From positions 434,001 through 498,000 of the forward strand of contig NZ_CANNBM010000001.1 of assembly GCF_947502895.1 (NCBI RefSeq): 64,000 nucleotides of DNA, read 5' to 3'. Under the pieces are notes generated by a model that saw nothing but the letters and a program-made list of their open reading frames with translations, did not search any database and had not been told where the DNA came from. Source of the DNA: an uncultured Sulfitobacter sp. (lineage in GTDB: Bacteria > Pseudomonadota > Alphaproteobacteria > Rhodobacterales > Rhodobacteraceae). Positions 34,272 to 43,697 of the stretch are shown here, one piece after another (position 1 is the first letter of the stretch; every line of letters begins with the position of its first letter). Both the position numbers and the translations under genes were made by a program.

Positions 34272-35495
34272 TTAGAAAAATGCCTGCAAGCCAGTCTGCG
34301 CACGGCCAAGGATCAGCGCGTGAACGTCATGGGTGCCCTCATAGGTGTTGACCGTTTCAAGGTTCATCATGTGGCGCATGACCTGAAACTCGCCCGAGAT
34401 GCCGTTGCCGCCGTGCATGTCGCGGCTGTGGCGCGCGATTTCCAGCGCCTTGCCGCAGTTATTGCGCTTTACGATGCTGACCATCTCGGGGGCCGCGTTG
34501 GCGGCATCCATCAGACGGCCCACTTGCAGGCTGGCCTGCAAACCGAGGCTGATTTCAGTCATCATATCTGCGAGCTTTTTCTGGAACAGCTGTGTCTGGG
34601 CCAGTGGCTTGTTAAACTGGTGGCGGTCCAGACCGTACTGACGTGCCGCATGCCAGCAGAACTCGGCCGACCCCATGACACCCCAGCTGATGCCATAACG
34701 CGCACGGTTCAAACACCCGAATGGCCCTTTGAGGCCTTGGACATTGGGCAGCAACGCGTCATCGCCAACCTCTACATTGTCCATAACGATCTCACCAGTG
34801 ATCGAAGCACGCAGGGACAATTTGTTACCGACTTTCGGTGCGCTAAGACCCTTCATGCCTTTCTCAAGGATGAAGCCACGGATTTTGCCGCCATGCTCTT
34901 CGGATTTTGCCCATACCACGAACACATCCGCAATCGGCGCGTTACTAATCCACATTTTCGAACCGGTCAGCTTATAGCCATTTGCCGTTTTCACAGCGCG
35001 GGTTTTCATGCCCGCAGGATCAGACCCTGCATCCGGCTCTGTCAGACCAAAGCAGCCGATTGATTCGCCGCTGGCCAGCTTGGGCAGATACTTTTTGCGC
35101 TGCGCCTCGGAGCCGTAAGCGTAGATCGGGTACATGACCAGCGACGACTGCACCGACATCATAGAACGATAACCACTGTCCACACGCTCAACCTCGCGCG
35201 CGACCAGACCGTAAGAGACATAAGAGCCGCCCAGCCCGCCGTACTCCTCGGGCACGGTCACACCCAGCAAACCCATATCGCCCATCTCGCGGAAGATACT
35301 CTCGTCGGTTTCTTCCTCGGCAAAGGCCTTGATAATGCGCGGTTGCAGCTTTTCTTGTGCATAGGCCTTGGCACTGTCCATGATCATCCGCTCGTCCTCG
35401 GACAGCTGGTCATTCAGGCGCAGCGGATCAGTCCAGTCGAACGTCCCCAGATCGGGGGCGTCTTTTGCTTTCAGGATAGGTGTTTCGGCGTTCAT
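34272..35495 (-). CDS. gcdH: Glutaryl-CoA dehydrogenase GcdH
   Basis: A 407-residue flavoprotein oxidising and decarboxylating glutaryl-CoA to crotonyl-CoA in lysine and tryptophan degradation. Start chosen at the ATG 35495 with AAAGG upstream. Motifs include MGLLGVTVPEEYGGLGG, FGLTEPDAGSDPAGMKTRA, and the catalytic glutamate in NTYEGTHDVHAL. The N-terminal part (DPLRLNDQLSEDERMI) is characteristic of GcdH rather than other acyl-CoA dehydrogenases. It is divergent from a LysR gene, the usual arrangement for its regulator. Confidence 0.93.
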   Translation of the reverse strand: MNAETPILKAKDAPDLGTFDWTDPLRLNDQLSEDERMIMDSAKAYAQEKLQPRIIKAFAEEETDESIFREMGDMGLLGVTVPEEYGGLGGSYVSYGLVAREVERVDSGYRSMMSVQSSLVMYPIYAYGSEAQRKKYLPKLASGESIGCFGLTEPDAGSDPAGMKTRAVKTANGYKLTGSKMWISNAPIADVFVVWAKSEEHGGKIRGFILEKGMKGLSAPKVGNKLSLRASITGEIVMDNVEVGDDALLPNVQGLKGPFGCLNRARYGISWGVMGSAEFCWHAARQYGLDRHQFNKPLAQTQLFQKKLADMMTEISLGLQASLQVGRLMDAANAAPEMVSIVKRNNCGKALEIARHSRDMHGGNGISGEFQVMRHMMNLETVNTYEGTHDVHALILGRAQTGLQAFF

Positions 35496-35528
35496 AGCGG
35501 TACCTTTCAAGTGGGAGTGCGGATTGCT

Positions 35529-35538
35529 TTGACGTCAA
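35529..35538. promoter_or_regulatory. Palindrome TTGACGTCAA in gcdH/LysR intergenic region
   Basis: A perfect 10-bp palindrome in the 108-bp gap between the divergent gcdH and LysR genes, 34 bp before the gcdH start. It is followed by GCACA repeats (TTGCACATTCGCACACA). It could be an operator for the neighbouring LysR protein or the -35 region of gcdH. A related TTGACGTTAAGTCA lies at 45497. Confidence 0.35.
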
Positions 35539-35603
35539 TATTGCACATTCGCACACAAACCTCTAACGATGCTTCGTCCTCAACCTATGAGTTTTAGTCA
35601 TAC

Positions 35604-36497
35604 ATGATCGCTCCGCGCCGTTATCTGCCGTCTGTCTCTGCCCTGCTCGCATTCGAGGCCTGCGCACGGCTGGGCAGCGCCACTTTGGCCGCGACAGAGC
35701 TGTCGTTGACGCAATCGGCCATCAGCCGCCAGATCAAAGCACTTGAGGGGCAGATCGGTGTGCAGCTTATGGCGCGACAAGGCCGCCGCCTGACCCTTAC
35801 ACAGGCGGGAACGGAATATGTCCGCGAAGTGCGCGAGGTGTTGGGCAGGCTGGCGCAAGCGTCGGTCAATGCCTCGACCCAAGCGCAATCAGGCGCACTG
35901 ACGCTGGCAATCCTACCTGCCTTCGGGATGCACTGGCTGGCCCCCCGACTGTCCGATTTCGCTGCCGCCCACCGTGAAGTAACGGTAAACCTATCCACCC
36001 GTTTGCGCCCTTTCTCACTCGGCGGGAGCGGATTTGACGCCGCGATCCACTTTGGTCACGAAGATTGGCCAGGTGTGCAATACATGCCCCTGATGCCTGA
36101 AATTGTTGTGCCTGTCTGCGCGCCCGATCTGGTGGGTGCGCCCTTTGACAGCCCTGCGCATTTGCGCAACTACCCCTTGCTCCACCTGGAAACGCGTCCC
36201 CGCGCATGGGCGCGGTGGTTCGAGGCGGTGGGCGAGCCATGCGATCCGCCCCAAGGTATGATGTTTGACCAGTTCGCCACCATGGCACAGGCCGCCCTGC
36301 ACGGGCTGGGCATCGCGCTGCTTCCCACATTTGTGGCCGAACCCTACCTTAAAGACGGACAGCTGGTGCTGGCATCGGACAAAACCACCGAGAGCATCGG
36401 CAGTTACTATCTGGTCTGGCCAGCCGACCGCCCCGCGCCCCCACCACTGATCGCCTTTTGTGACTGGCTAAAAACCCAGACGACGCCCCACGTGTAA
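35604..36497 (+). CDS. LysR family regulator (GcdR-like)
   Basis: A 297-residue LysR regulator of the GcvA-type subgroup. The DNA-binding domain includes LGSATLAATELSLTQSAISRQIKALEGQIG, and the effector domain has HLETRPRAWARWFEAVG. It is divergent from gcdH with 108 bp between the starts, matching the usual gcdR-gcdH pair, so it likely controls gcdH in response to glutarate or glutaryl-CoA (inferred from context). Confidence 0.88.
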   Translation: MIAPRRYLPSVSALLAFEACARLGSATLAATELSLTQSAISRQIKALEGQIGVQLMARQGRRLTLTQAGTEYVREVREVLGRLAQASVNASTQAQSGALTLAILPAFGMHWLAPRLSDFAAAHREVTVNLSTRLRPFSLGGSGFDAAIHFGHEDWPGVQYMPLMPEIVVPVCAPDLVGAPFDSPAHLRNYPLLHLETRPRAWARWFEAVGEPCDPPQGMMFDQFATMAQAALHGLGIALLPTFVAEPYLKDGQLVLASDKTTESIGSYYLVWPADRPAPPPLIAFCDWLKTQTTPHV

Positions 36498-36614
36498 CCG
36501 GTACAAGACAAGGCAAACAGGGTTAACAAAAGCCCCCGCTGCCTCACTTCGGCCACATTCACGGCCTATAGCAAGTCTTCGTGACGGTGGGGGCCGACAC
36601 CAAGGAGCATAGCG

Positions 36615-36998
36615 ATGCTTAGCAAATTTATTCTGCGCGCGACCCTGACGGCTGCCGCATTTGCGGGAACGGCCAGCGCCGCTTCTGCCGACGAACTTCG
36701 TGTTCTGATGATGGACTATGCCTTTTTTCCAGAAACCAGCTATGTCCAGCCGGGTGATGTGATTGTGTTTGAAAACATTTCGGGCTCGGAACGTAGCGTT
36801 GTGTCCAACAATGATACATGGTCCATCAATGATCTTGCCGATGGTGCAACCGTTGCGCTGACCATCACCGAAGGCATGCCTACCAAATACTTCAGCTTTG
36901 TACCCGGAGGCGCAGGCGACACCGTGGATGAGAACGGCAATGTGCGCGTTGTCGGCACCATGAACTTCAACGGCCCGCCCCAAGCCGCAGACGACTGA
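36615..36998 (+). CDS. Secreted cupredoxin-like protein without copper ligands
   Basis: A 127-residue exported protein with a Sec signal peptide (cleavage after about ASA, residues 23-26). The mature part looks like a plastocyanin/amicyanin-type beta sandwich: YAFFPETSYVQPGDVIVFENISGSERSV resembles the region around the first copper histidine. However, the protein contains no histidine and no cysteine at all, so it cannot form a type 1 copper site. It may be a structural or binding relative. It stands alone between the LysR gene and a convergent YedK gene. Confidence 0.65.
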   Translation: MLSKFILRATLTAAAFAGTASAASADELRVLMMDYAFFPETSYVQPGDVIVFENISGSERSVVSNNDTWSINDLADGATVALTITEGMPTKYFSFVPGGAGDTVDENGNVRVVGTMNFNGPPQAADD

Positions 36999-37013
36999 TA
37001 GCAACCCGGCGGG

Positions 37014-37700
37014 TCAATCGCTTTCGATTGGATCCCAAGGCTCTATCAGCTCGGGGCCGGACGCGCGGTTGGAATTGACCGCGCGGTCGACACGGTGCCA
37101 GTGCAGCACATCATCCGCCGCCGCCCGCATCAGCGGTGCGGCGCCCTTGCCCTGTTCACCAAGCCATAGAGCATGATCGGCAGGCTCGATGATAACAGGC
37201 ATCCTGTGATGGATCGCCTGCATCGGCGTGTTTGCGGCAACCGTCAGCGCGGCAACCGTACGCAAGTCCTCGCCACTGGCGGGGTTGCGCCAGCCCTGCC
37301 ACAGCCCCGCAAAAGCCAGCGGCGCGCCATCACGGCGTGTGATGTACCACGGATCGCGGCCGCCCTCAGCGTCTTTGGTCCACTCATAGAACCCGTTAGC
37401 TACCACCAACACCCGACGCGCATGCACGGCCGAGCGAAAGGCGGGCTTGTCCAGCACCGTTTCGGCGCGCGCATTAATCAGCAGCGGGCCATCATTCGGC
37501 TTTTTGTACCAATGGGGGATCAGCCCCCAGCGCATTGCTTCCATCCGTCGCGGCTGGTCTGGGCCGCCTGTGACAACCACCACGTCATTGGTCGGACAAA
37601 TGTTATAATTCGGCCCCTCGGGCAGTGTATTCGCGGGGGCCGCCTCAAACATCTGGGCCATTGCCTCGGGTGGCAGGGTCAACGCCATACGTCCACACAT
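37014..37700 (-). CDS. SOS response-associated protein YedK/HMCES
   Basis: A 228-residue SRAP-domain protein that shields abasic sites in single-stranded DNA by a thiazolidine crosslink through its N-terminal cysteine. Starting at the ATG 37700 the cysteine is residue 2 (MCGRMAL), as required; the longer upstream frame would bury it. Other conserved parts are NARAETVLDKPAFRS, VVANGFYEW with the active-site glutamate, and HHRMPVII with the histidine. It is divergent from the DUF1203 gene. Confidence 0.93.
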   Translation of the reverse strand: MCGRMALTLPPEAMAQMFEAAPANTLPEGPNYNICPTNDVVVVTGGPDQPRRMEAMRWGLIPHWYKKPNDGPLLINARAETVLDKPAFRSAVHARRVLVVANGFYEWTKDAEGGRDPWYITRRDGAPLAFAGLWQGWRNPASGEDLRTVAALTVAANTPMQAIHHRMPVIIEPADHALWLGEQGKGAAPLMRAAADDVLHWHRVDRAVNSNRASGPELIEPWDPIESD

Positions 37701-37804
37701 GTCTTTGCCCTCCTGCCTTTGATCCACCACCGCGCCCCAATGCGCACAAAGCGGATCGCCGCATGCCCCGACCTTTTGCCATAATCAGCAAAAGGAGAGC
37801 AACC

Positions 37805-38278
37805 ATGACACAGATCACATTCCATCCCCTGCCCACAGCTGCCGTCGAGGCATTACGCCAAGGCGGTGCAGACGCTTACGGCAACCCGCCAGAGAGGGCA
37901 GTCTCATCCGGTGCAGGCATGCCCTGCCGGCACTGTCTGGGAAATATCCCCGAAGGCGCCGAGATGCTGATCCTTGCCCACCGTCCCTTTGGCGCGTTAC
38001 AGCCCTACGCCGAAACAGGACCGATCTTTTTGTGTGCAGATCCCTGCTTACCGTTTGCAGGTAACGGCCTGCCACCAATATTGCAAACCAGCGCAGGCTA
38101 CCTGCTAAAAGGGTACACCAGTGACGCGCGTATCCGCTATGGCACGGGGCAAATCACAGCACCCGATGGTATCGCATCCTACGCAGCAGAGCTGCTTGCC
38201 CGCGACGAGATCGCCTTTGTCGATGTCCGCTCTGCCAGCAACAACTGCTTTTTGACACGCATTACCCAGAGCATTTGA
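37805..38278 (+). CDS. DUF1203 protein
   Basis: A 157-residue protein of the DUF1203 family. The ATG at 37805 has AAAGGAGAG eight bases upstream. Features are PCRHCLG near residue 39 with a CxxC pair, ILAHRPFG, a second cysteine pair in FLCADPCLPF, and DVRSASNNCFLTRI at the end. The cysteines hint at a metal site, which is inference. The function of the family is unknown. Confidence 0.85.
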   Translation: MTQITFHPLPTAAVEALRQGGADAYGNPPERAVSSGAGMPCRHCLGNIPEGAEMLILAHRPFGALQPYAETGPIFLCADPCLPFAGNGLPPILQTSAGYLLKGYTSDARIRYGTGQITAPDGIASYAAELLARDEIAFVDVRSASNNCFLTRITQSI

Positions 38279-38308
38279 AAAAGGCGCGCCCTTTGCACGG
38301 CGCGCCTT
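38278..38308. terminator. Bidirectional terminator between convergent genes
   Basis: AAGGCGCGCC (38281-38290), an 8-base loop and GGCGCGCCTT (38299-38308). On the minus strand it is followed by TTTTT, making it a good terminator for the 5'-nucleotidase gene; on the plus strand it immediately follows the DUF1203 stop. Confidence 0.85.
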
Positions 38309-38335
38309 CATTCATAGTATCAAACAGCCTGACGC

Positions 38336-39892
38336 TTACTTCACCGTAATGCGGCCATCTGTATAGGGCTTGTATGGCGCATTCTCGGCCAAGAACTCGG
38401 CCGTGACATCTGCCAGATCAGGGCCGAAGTCATAGGGGTTGGCGGCGGTTTTGAACATCGAGTAGCCATCCCCGCCGTTGCGCACATAGTTGTTCGAGAC
38501 AACGCCGTAGACCTTGTCCATCTCGACCGCCATGCCGCCGATCATTACATCCGACACACGGCTGCCTGCCTCGGCTGAGGCATCAAAGGCAAATGTCATG
38601 CCCGCCACTTGCGGGAAGCGACCTGCGCCTTCTTCAACTTGGCTCACACCATTTTCAAGCGCTTCTACCAGCACGGCACCCGTCACCTCGAAAGTGGAGA
38701 GTGTGTTCTGGAAGGGCAGAACCGTCAGAACATCACCCATGGTGACCTGGCCTGCGTCGATGCTGGCGCGGATGCCGCCACCGTTCTGGATGGCAACGCT
38801 AATGCCCTGATCGGCCACACGGGCCAACATGGCGTCAGCGATCAGATTACCCATAGAACATTCCTGCGCGCGGCACACCGCACGGTCCCCGCCAATCGGC
38901 TCGGCTGTGTCGGCTACAACCTTGTTGCGGATCTCTTCCAGAGGGGTGGCCAATTCGGAAATACGCGCAACTGTCGCCGCATCCTCGGTCACAGAGGCAT
39001 CAATCAGGATCGGCTCGCCTTTGGCTTCGGTCACATTGCCTGCATCATCAAAAGTGACATTCAACTCACCCAGATATTTGCCGTAGGCATAGGCCTGCAC
39101 AATCGCTGTATTGCCGACCATCGTCGGATAAGGCCCTTCTGCACGCTCGTTTGTGTTGCTCAGCAAGGTGTTGGAGTGCCCGCCCACAATCACATCCACG
39201 CCTGTCGTCTCTGCCGCAACCCGCTGGTCCACCGCATAGCTGGAGTGGCTGAGAACGATGATCTTGTTCACGCCCTGCGCGGTGAGCGCATCAACCTCGC
39301 CCTGCACCGCAGTGACGGGATCGGAAAAGGTCACGTTATCGCCGGGGCTGGCCAGCTCGTCCGTGTCTTCGGGCGTCAGGCCGATCAGGCCGATCTTTTC
39401 GCCGCCCCGCTCGATCACCGTGGATTTCGCCAGCTTGTCTGCCAACAGCGGCTCGGCGCTCACATCGGCATTCGACATCAGGATGGGGAAATTCACCGCA
39501 TCCATGAAACCAGCCAGCACTTCAGGGCCGTCGTCAAATTCGTGGTTGCCCACAGTCATGCCGTCATAGCCCAGTTTGTTCATAAACTCGGCGGCCATTT
39601 TACCCTTGTAGTAAGAATAGAATAGCGTGCCCTGAAACTGGTCGCCGCCGTCTACCAGAATGGCATTATTGGTGCGGCCACGGGCCTCTGCGATGGCGTT
39701 GACCAAACGGGCCGTGCCACCAAAACATTTGCCTTCGGTATTGTCCTCCGCGCCGCAAGGACCGTCATATTTGCTGATCGGCTCGAACCGCGCATGGAAA
39801 TCATTGGTGTGCAAAATGGTCAACGTGTAGTCGGCGCTGGCCATACCTGCTGTCAGGCCCAGCGCGGCAGCACTCAAAAGGAATCGCTTCAT
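38336..39892 (-). CDS. Periplasmic 5'-nucleotidase / UshA-family metallophosphatase
   Basis: A 518-residue exported enzyme with a Sec signal peptide (MKRFLLSAAALGLTAGMASA). The N-terminal metallophosphatase domain shows the dimetal motifs ILHTNDFHARF, VDGGDQFQGT, VGNHEFDDG, and VLSHSSYAVD/GGHSNTLL. The C-terminal substrate-binding domain has NGGGIRASIDAG and the VVSNNYVRNGGDGY block that stacks the nucleobase. It dephosphorylates nucleotides in the periplasm and supplies phosphate and nucleosides. It looks monocistronic, with a terminator downstream. Confidence 0.92.
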   Translation of the reverse strand: MKRFLLSAAALGLTAGMASADYTLTILHTNDFHARFEPISKYDGPCGAEDNTEGKCFGGTARLVNAIAEARGRTNNAILVDGGDQFQGTLFYSYYKGKMAAEFMNKLGYDGMTVGNHEFDDGPEVLAGFMDAVNFPILMSNADVSAEPLLADKLAKSTVIERGGEKIGLIGLTPEDTDELASPGDNVTFSDPVTAVQGEVDALTAQGVNKIIVLSHSSYAVDQRVAAETTGVDVIVGGHSNTLLSNTNERAEGPYPTMVGNTAIVQAYAYGKYLGELNVTFDDAGNVTEAKGEPILIDASVTEDAATVARISELATPLEEIRNKVVADTAEPIGGDRAVCRAQECSMGNLIADAMLARVADQGISVAIQNGGGIRASIDAGQVTMGDVLTVLPFQNTLSTFEVTGAVLVEALENGVSQVEEGAGRFPQVAGMTFAFDASAEAGSRVSDVMIGGMAVEMDKVYGVVSNNYVRNGGDGYSMFKTAANPYDFGPDLADVTAEFLAENAPYKPYTDGRITVK

Positions 39893-39997
39893 GGTAGTCC
39901 CCCAAGGTTGGATTGAATGGCCCTACCCTGACAAGCGGCCGCGCCTGTGTCAAAGATTGCATCGGCGCTGTCCCCTTCCCGTTGCGTCAGCAGCGAA

Positions 39998-40450
39998 CTA
40001 CTGCCTGATTATCTCTCGGGTCAGGCTCAGCGCGCCGCGCGTTCGGTGCCGGTGGCTGTATACGTACCGACAGAACCGCGCCACAAAAGGCGTCTGCCAG
40101 CCCGCCTCAAGCACGATATGGTCGGTCCACAGCGCGCCTTGGGGATGCGGATCAAGGCTCAGCGTATGATCCCAGCGCGCCACGCTTGGATTGTGTTCGC
40201 GGCTTTGCAATACGCGGGCTGCACAATCAAGGCTTTCTACATACATCACATGGTTTTTTGTGCGCAAAAAACCCCACATCAACACATCGACGGTAAAGCG
40301 TTCACCCGCCGCGACCTCACCGTCTGGCAAGCCCTCATAAATCGCAATCTTGGCCATGGCTTGCTTCATCTCGCCAAAATGCAGCGCTTCGGCAAAGACG
40401 GTATCGGGATCACGCGGATAGACCGCGCGCAGGGTGACAGCATAGGGCAT
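39998..40450 (-). CDS. SRPBCC/START-like domain protein
   Basis: A 150-residue protein read from the ATG at 40450 with AGGAG upstream. The pattern of strands and a long C-terminal helix segment suggests the SRPBCC (START/polyketide cyclase-like) fold: VTLRAVYPRDPDTVF, GERFTVDVLMWGFL, VARWDHTLSLDPH, and VARFCRYVYSHRHRTRGALS at the end. It lies divergent from the DUF952 gene. The ligand is unknown. Confidence 0.6.
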   Translation of the reverse strand: MPYAVTLRAVYPRDPDTVFAEALHFGEMKQAMAKIAIYEGLPDGEVAAGERFTVDVLMWGFLRTKNHVMYVESLDCAARVLQSREHNPSVARWDHTLSLDPHPQGALWTDHIVLEAGWQTPFVARFCRYVYSHRHRTRGALSLTREIIRQ

Positions 40451-40547
40451 CACGGCTCCTGTCATTGGACGCGCCTTCAATACGCTTGCCTGAACCGCGC
40501 AGCAAGAGGCCTTGACCCCTGAGACAGCGCACGGCATCACAACGCCC

Positions 40548-40898
40548 ATGCTTATATTCAAAATTTTCCGCACCGACGAATGGCAAACCCTGCGCGCGCA
40601 GGGCGAAACCACAGGCGCGCCCATTGATGTCGCTGATGGCTACATCCACTTCTCCACCGCACAGCAGGCCGCCGAGACTGCCGCCAAGCATTTTGCAGGA
40701 CAGGAAGGCTTGTTTCTGATTGCCGCCGAAACAGACGCGTTGGGCGAGGCGCTGGAATGGGAAGTATCGCGCGGCGATGCGCTGTTCCCCCACCTCTATC
40801 GCAAAATGACCATGGCAGATGTGGTTTGGGCACAGCCTCTGCCGTTAGAGGATGGCGCGCACCAATTTCCTGCGGGTCTTGCAGAGGCAGCAGAATGA
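40548..40898 (+). CDS. DUF952 protein
   Basis: A 116-residue DUF952 protein. The start ATG at 40548 was preferred over one 36 bases upstream because it begins the family core MLIFKIFRTDEW. Typical parts are GYIHFSTAQQAAETAAKHF and GDALFPHLYRKM. The family is related to enzymes binding glutathione or ADP-ribose but has no proven function. It is translationally coupled to the next gene by ATGA. Confidence 0.85.
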   Translation: MLIFKIFRTDEWQTLRAQGETTGAPIDVADGYIHFSTAQQAAETAAKHFAGQEGLFLIAAETDALGEALEWEVSRGDALFPHLYRKMTMADVVWAQPLPLEDGAHQFPAGLAEAAE

Positions 40899-41326
40899 CC
40901 AATTATTCAGATACCGACCGCGCGCAGTTCGAGATGTTCAAATCCCTGCCCCGCGACACGCCGATCAACATGCTCAACCTTGTACAGTTTCACGAACACG
41001 CCGCCTATCCGCAAGGTCATGCCTTGGCCGCCGAGGGGCTGAGCGGTGCGCAGGCCTACAAAAACTACGGCGCGGCCAGCGGCCCCGTTCTGAAACGTGT
41101 TGGTGGCAGTATCATTTGGCGCGGCGGTTTTGATGTCACTCTCATCGGTGATCCGGCAGAAGTCTGGGATGCAATGTTTATCGCGCATTATCCCGACGCC
41201 GGTGCCTTTCTGGCCATGGTCACTGATCCTGAATATCAGCGCGCAGTCGTCCACCGTCAGGCCGCTGTGCTGAACTCGCGGTTGGTGCGCGCAAAACCAC
41301 TGGGCGCATCGGATCTGTTCGCATGA
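40895..41326 (+). CDS. DUF1330 protein
   Basis: A 143-residue protein of the DUF1330 type, a dimeric alpha/beta-barrel (ferredoxin-like) family. Features are INMLNLVQFHEHA, AYKNYGAASGPVLKRVGGSI and HYPDAGAFLAMVTDPEYQRAVVHR. It overlaps both DUF952 upstream and pyrD downstream by four bases, so these three genes form one operon. The role is unknown. Confidence 0.82.
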   Translation: MTNYSDTDRAQFEMFKSLPRDTPINMLNLVQFHEHAAYPQGHALAAEGLSGAQAYKNYGAASGPVLKRVGGSIIWRGGFDVTLIGDPAEVWDAMFIAHYPDAGAFLAMVTDPEYQRAVVHRQAAVLNSRLVRAKPLGASDLFA

Positions 41327-42366
41327 ATTCGTTGATCGAGGCTGCGGGCCTGAGCGTTCTGCGCCGTTTTGACCCCGAAGCAGCACACGGTCTGGCCATC
41401 CGCGCGTTGCGCGCGGGTCTCACCCCGCGCCCCGGTCCTGTCACTTCGCAGCGTCTGGCATGCACGCTTGCAGGTATGCACCTGCCAAACCCCGTAGGCC
41501 TCGCCGCCGGCTTTGACAAAAACGCTACGGCAATTGCCCCGCTCAGTGCTGCGGGTTTCGGCTTTATCGAAGTGGGGGCCGCGACGCCCCTTCCACAGCC
41601 GGGCAATGACAAACCACGCCTCTTTCGCCTGACCGAGGATCGCGCCGCGATCAACCGCTTCGGCTTTAACAACGAGGGCATGGATGCGATCTGCGCGCGC
41701 ATCGCCGCGGCCAAACGCACCATCCCTGTCGGCCTGAACCTTGGCGCCAACAAGACCAGCACCGACCGCGCCGCCGATTTCGCCCGCGTGATGGAAGCAG
41801 CCCGCGATCATGTTGATTTCGCAACCGTCAATGTCTCCTCGCCCAACACTGAAAAGCTGCGCGATCTGCAAGGCAAGGCCGCCCTTGCCGGTTTGCTGGC
41901 TGGCGTGATGGAGGTGCGCGGCACCACGCCTGTGATGCTCAAAATTGCCCCCGACCTGACCGAGGCCGAGATCGCCGATGTGGCACAGGTGGCCCAAGAC
42001 GCAGGCGTTGATGCGATCATTGCAACCAACACGACATTGTCACGCGAAGGTCTACGCTCGGTCCACCGCGATCAGGCGGGCGGGCTGTCTGGCGCGCCCC
42101 TGTTCGAGAAATCGACCCGCGTGCTGGCGCGTTTGTCCACACTCACGGACGTGCCGATCATCGGTGTGGGCGGGATCAGCGATGCAGATCAGGCCTATGC
42201 GAAAATCTGCGCGGGCGCCTGTGCTGTACAACTATACACAGCACTTGTGTTCGGCGGTCTGTCCATGGTGGCACAAATCGCGCGCGGCATCGACGCGCAT
42301 CTGGAGCGTGACGGATTTGCCCACGTCACAGAAGCCATCGGATCGCGCCGCGACGACTGGTTGTAA
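41323..42366 (+). CDS. pyrD: Quinone-dependent dihydroorotate dehydrogenase PyrD
   Basis: A 347-residue class 2 dihydroorotate dehydrogenase, membrane-associated and FMN-dependent, passing electrons to quinone in pyrimidine synthesis. Visible features are the N-terminal membrane-contact helices (LRRFDPEAAHGLAIRALRAG), NPVGLAAGFDKNATA, the catalytic serine in VNVSSPNTEKLRDLQ, and the FMN phosphate site VGGISDADQAYAKI. Last gene of the DUF952-DUF1330-pyrD operon; convergent with the MATE gene two bases away. Confidence 0.96.
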   Translation: MNSLIEAAGLSVLRRFDPEAAHGLAIRALRAGLTPRPGPVTSQRLACTLAGMHLPNPVGLAAGFDKNATAIAPLSAAGFGFIEVGAATPLPQPGNDKPRLFRLTEDRAAINRFGFNNEGMDAICARIAAAKRTIPVGLNLGANKTSTDRAADFARVMEAARDHVDFATVNVSSPNTEKLRDLQGKAALAGLLAGVMEVRGTTPVMLKIAPDLTEAEIADVAQVAQDAGVDAIIATNTTLSREGLRSVHRDQAGGLSGAPLFEKSTRVLARLSTLTDVPIIGVGGISDADQAYAKICAGACAVQLYTALVFGGLSMVAQIARGIDAHLERDGFAHVTEAIGSRRDDWL

Positions 42367-42368
42367 TA

Positions 42369-43697
42369 TCACGCAGCCGAACGCTCCAGCGCGGGATACC
42401 GCGCGCCCAGCGTCACCGCCCGCGCGATGAACGAGATCAGCATGGCCAACCACAAACCATGATTGCCCAGCGTAGGCACCAGCAGCATCACCGACGCTAT
42501 GTATACGACAAAAGACAGCGCCATCATGTTGCGCATGTCGCGGCTGCGCGTGGCACCCACGAAAATACCGTCCAGCATAAATGCACTGCACCCGATCACG
42601 GGCAGCACAACCAGATACGGCAGATAAAGCCGCGCAATATCGCGCACGTCGGGGGCCGTGGTCATGATCTCGATAATAATCATGCCGAATATTGCGAAAG
42701 CGCATCCCATAACCACAGCCGATGCCATACCCCAGCCCCAAACCAGCAAAGCCGCACGCCGTACCCGCGCAGGCGCGCGTGCACCATATGCCTTACCCAC
42801 CAAGGTCTCGGCGGAAAAGGCAAAGCCGTCCAGCGCATAGCTTGCGATCATCAAGAACTGGATCAACACCTGATTGGCCGCCAGCGTCGCGTCACCCTGC
42901 CCCGCGCCCAAAAACATGAAGCTGACAAAAATCGCCTGCAGCAGGAGCGAGCGCACCAGAATGTCAGAGTTCACCCCCATCATCCGCCGCCACCGCGCAC
43001 TGTCAAACACCTGCGCCCATGCCCGCCACGCAGCCCCAGCAAACACGGCGCGGCAAAACCACAGACCCAGCGCAAAGCCGCTCCACTCGGCGAGTGTGGT
43101 GGCAAAGGCCACACCCTGCACGCCCCAGCCCAGCCCGATGACAAACCAGAAATCCAGCGCGATATTCAGCCCGTTCATCCACAGTTGAAGTACCAGAACG
43201 GCACGCGTCCGCTCCTGCGCGATCAGCCAGCCTGTAATGCCATAGAGCGCGATGGCCGCAGGGGCCGACCAGACGCGCAACGCCATATACTGACGCGCCA
43301 GCCCCTCGACTTCGGCACTGGCGGGCGAGACATGGAATGCCGCCCAGAACAGCACTGATTGTAGCGCGATAATAACCACGCCCGCGCCCAGCCCGATCAT
43401 CAATGCGCGGCTCAGCAGGGCCGCGACCTCGCCCGCGTCGCCCTGCCCGTCAGCCTGCGCTGTCAGGCCCACCGTCCCCATGCGTAAAAAACCAAAAACC
43501 CAGTAGAACGCCGACAAGATAACCGCACCAATACCCACCGCGCCGATAGGGGCAGCCAACCCCATTTGCCCAACCACACCGGTATCCACGGCCCCCAGAA
43601 TGGGAACAGTCGCATTGGACAGAACAATCGGTACAGCAATGCTCAGGACCCGCCGATGGCTCAACCGCTCAGTCGGGGTGTTAGCCACTGGAGGCAT
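42369..43697 (-). CDS. MATE family efflux transporter (DinF-like)
   Basis: A 442-residue, twelve-helix MATE exporter driven by protons or sodium. It begins LSHRRVLSIAVPIVLSNATVPILGAVDTGVVG, the family's typical first helix, and later has GFLRMGTVGLTAQADG and TLAANQVLIQFLMIASYALDGFAFSAETLVG, which point to the DinF branch. The start overlaps the end of the thioesterase gene upstream by 17 bases, so they may be co-expressed. Substrate unknown. Confidence 0.9.
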   Translation of the reverse strand: MPPVANTPTERLSHRRVLSIAVPIVLSNATVPILGAVDTGVVGQMGLAAPIGAVGIGAVILSAFYWVFGFLRMGTVGLTAQADGQGDAGEVAALLSRALMIGLGAGVVIIALQSVLFWAAFHVSPASAEVEGLARQYMALRVWSAPAAIALYGITGWLIAQERTRAVLVLQLWMNGLNIALDFWFVIGLGWGVQGVAFATTLAEWSGFALGLWFCRAVFAGAAWRAWAQVFDSARWRRMMGVNSDILVRSLLLQAIFVSFMFLGAGQGDATLAANQVLIQFLMIASYALDGFAFSAETLVGKAYGARAPARVRRAALLVWGWGMASAVVMGCAFAIFGMIIIEIMTTAPDVRDIARLYLPYLVVLPVIGCSAFMLDGIFVGATRSRDMRNMMALSFVVYIASVMLLVPTLGNHGLWLAMLISFIARAVTLGARYPALERSAA

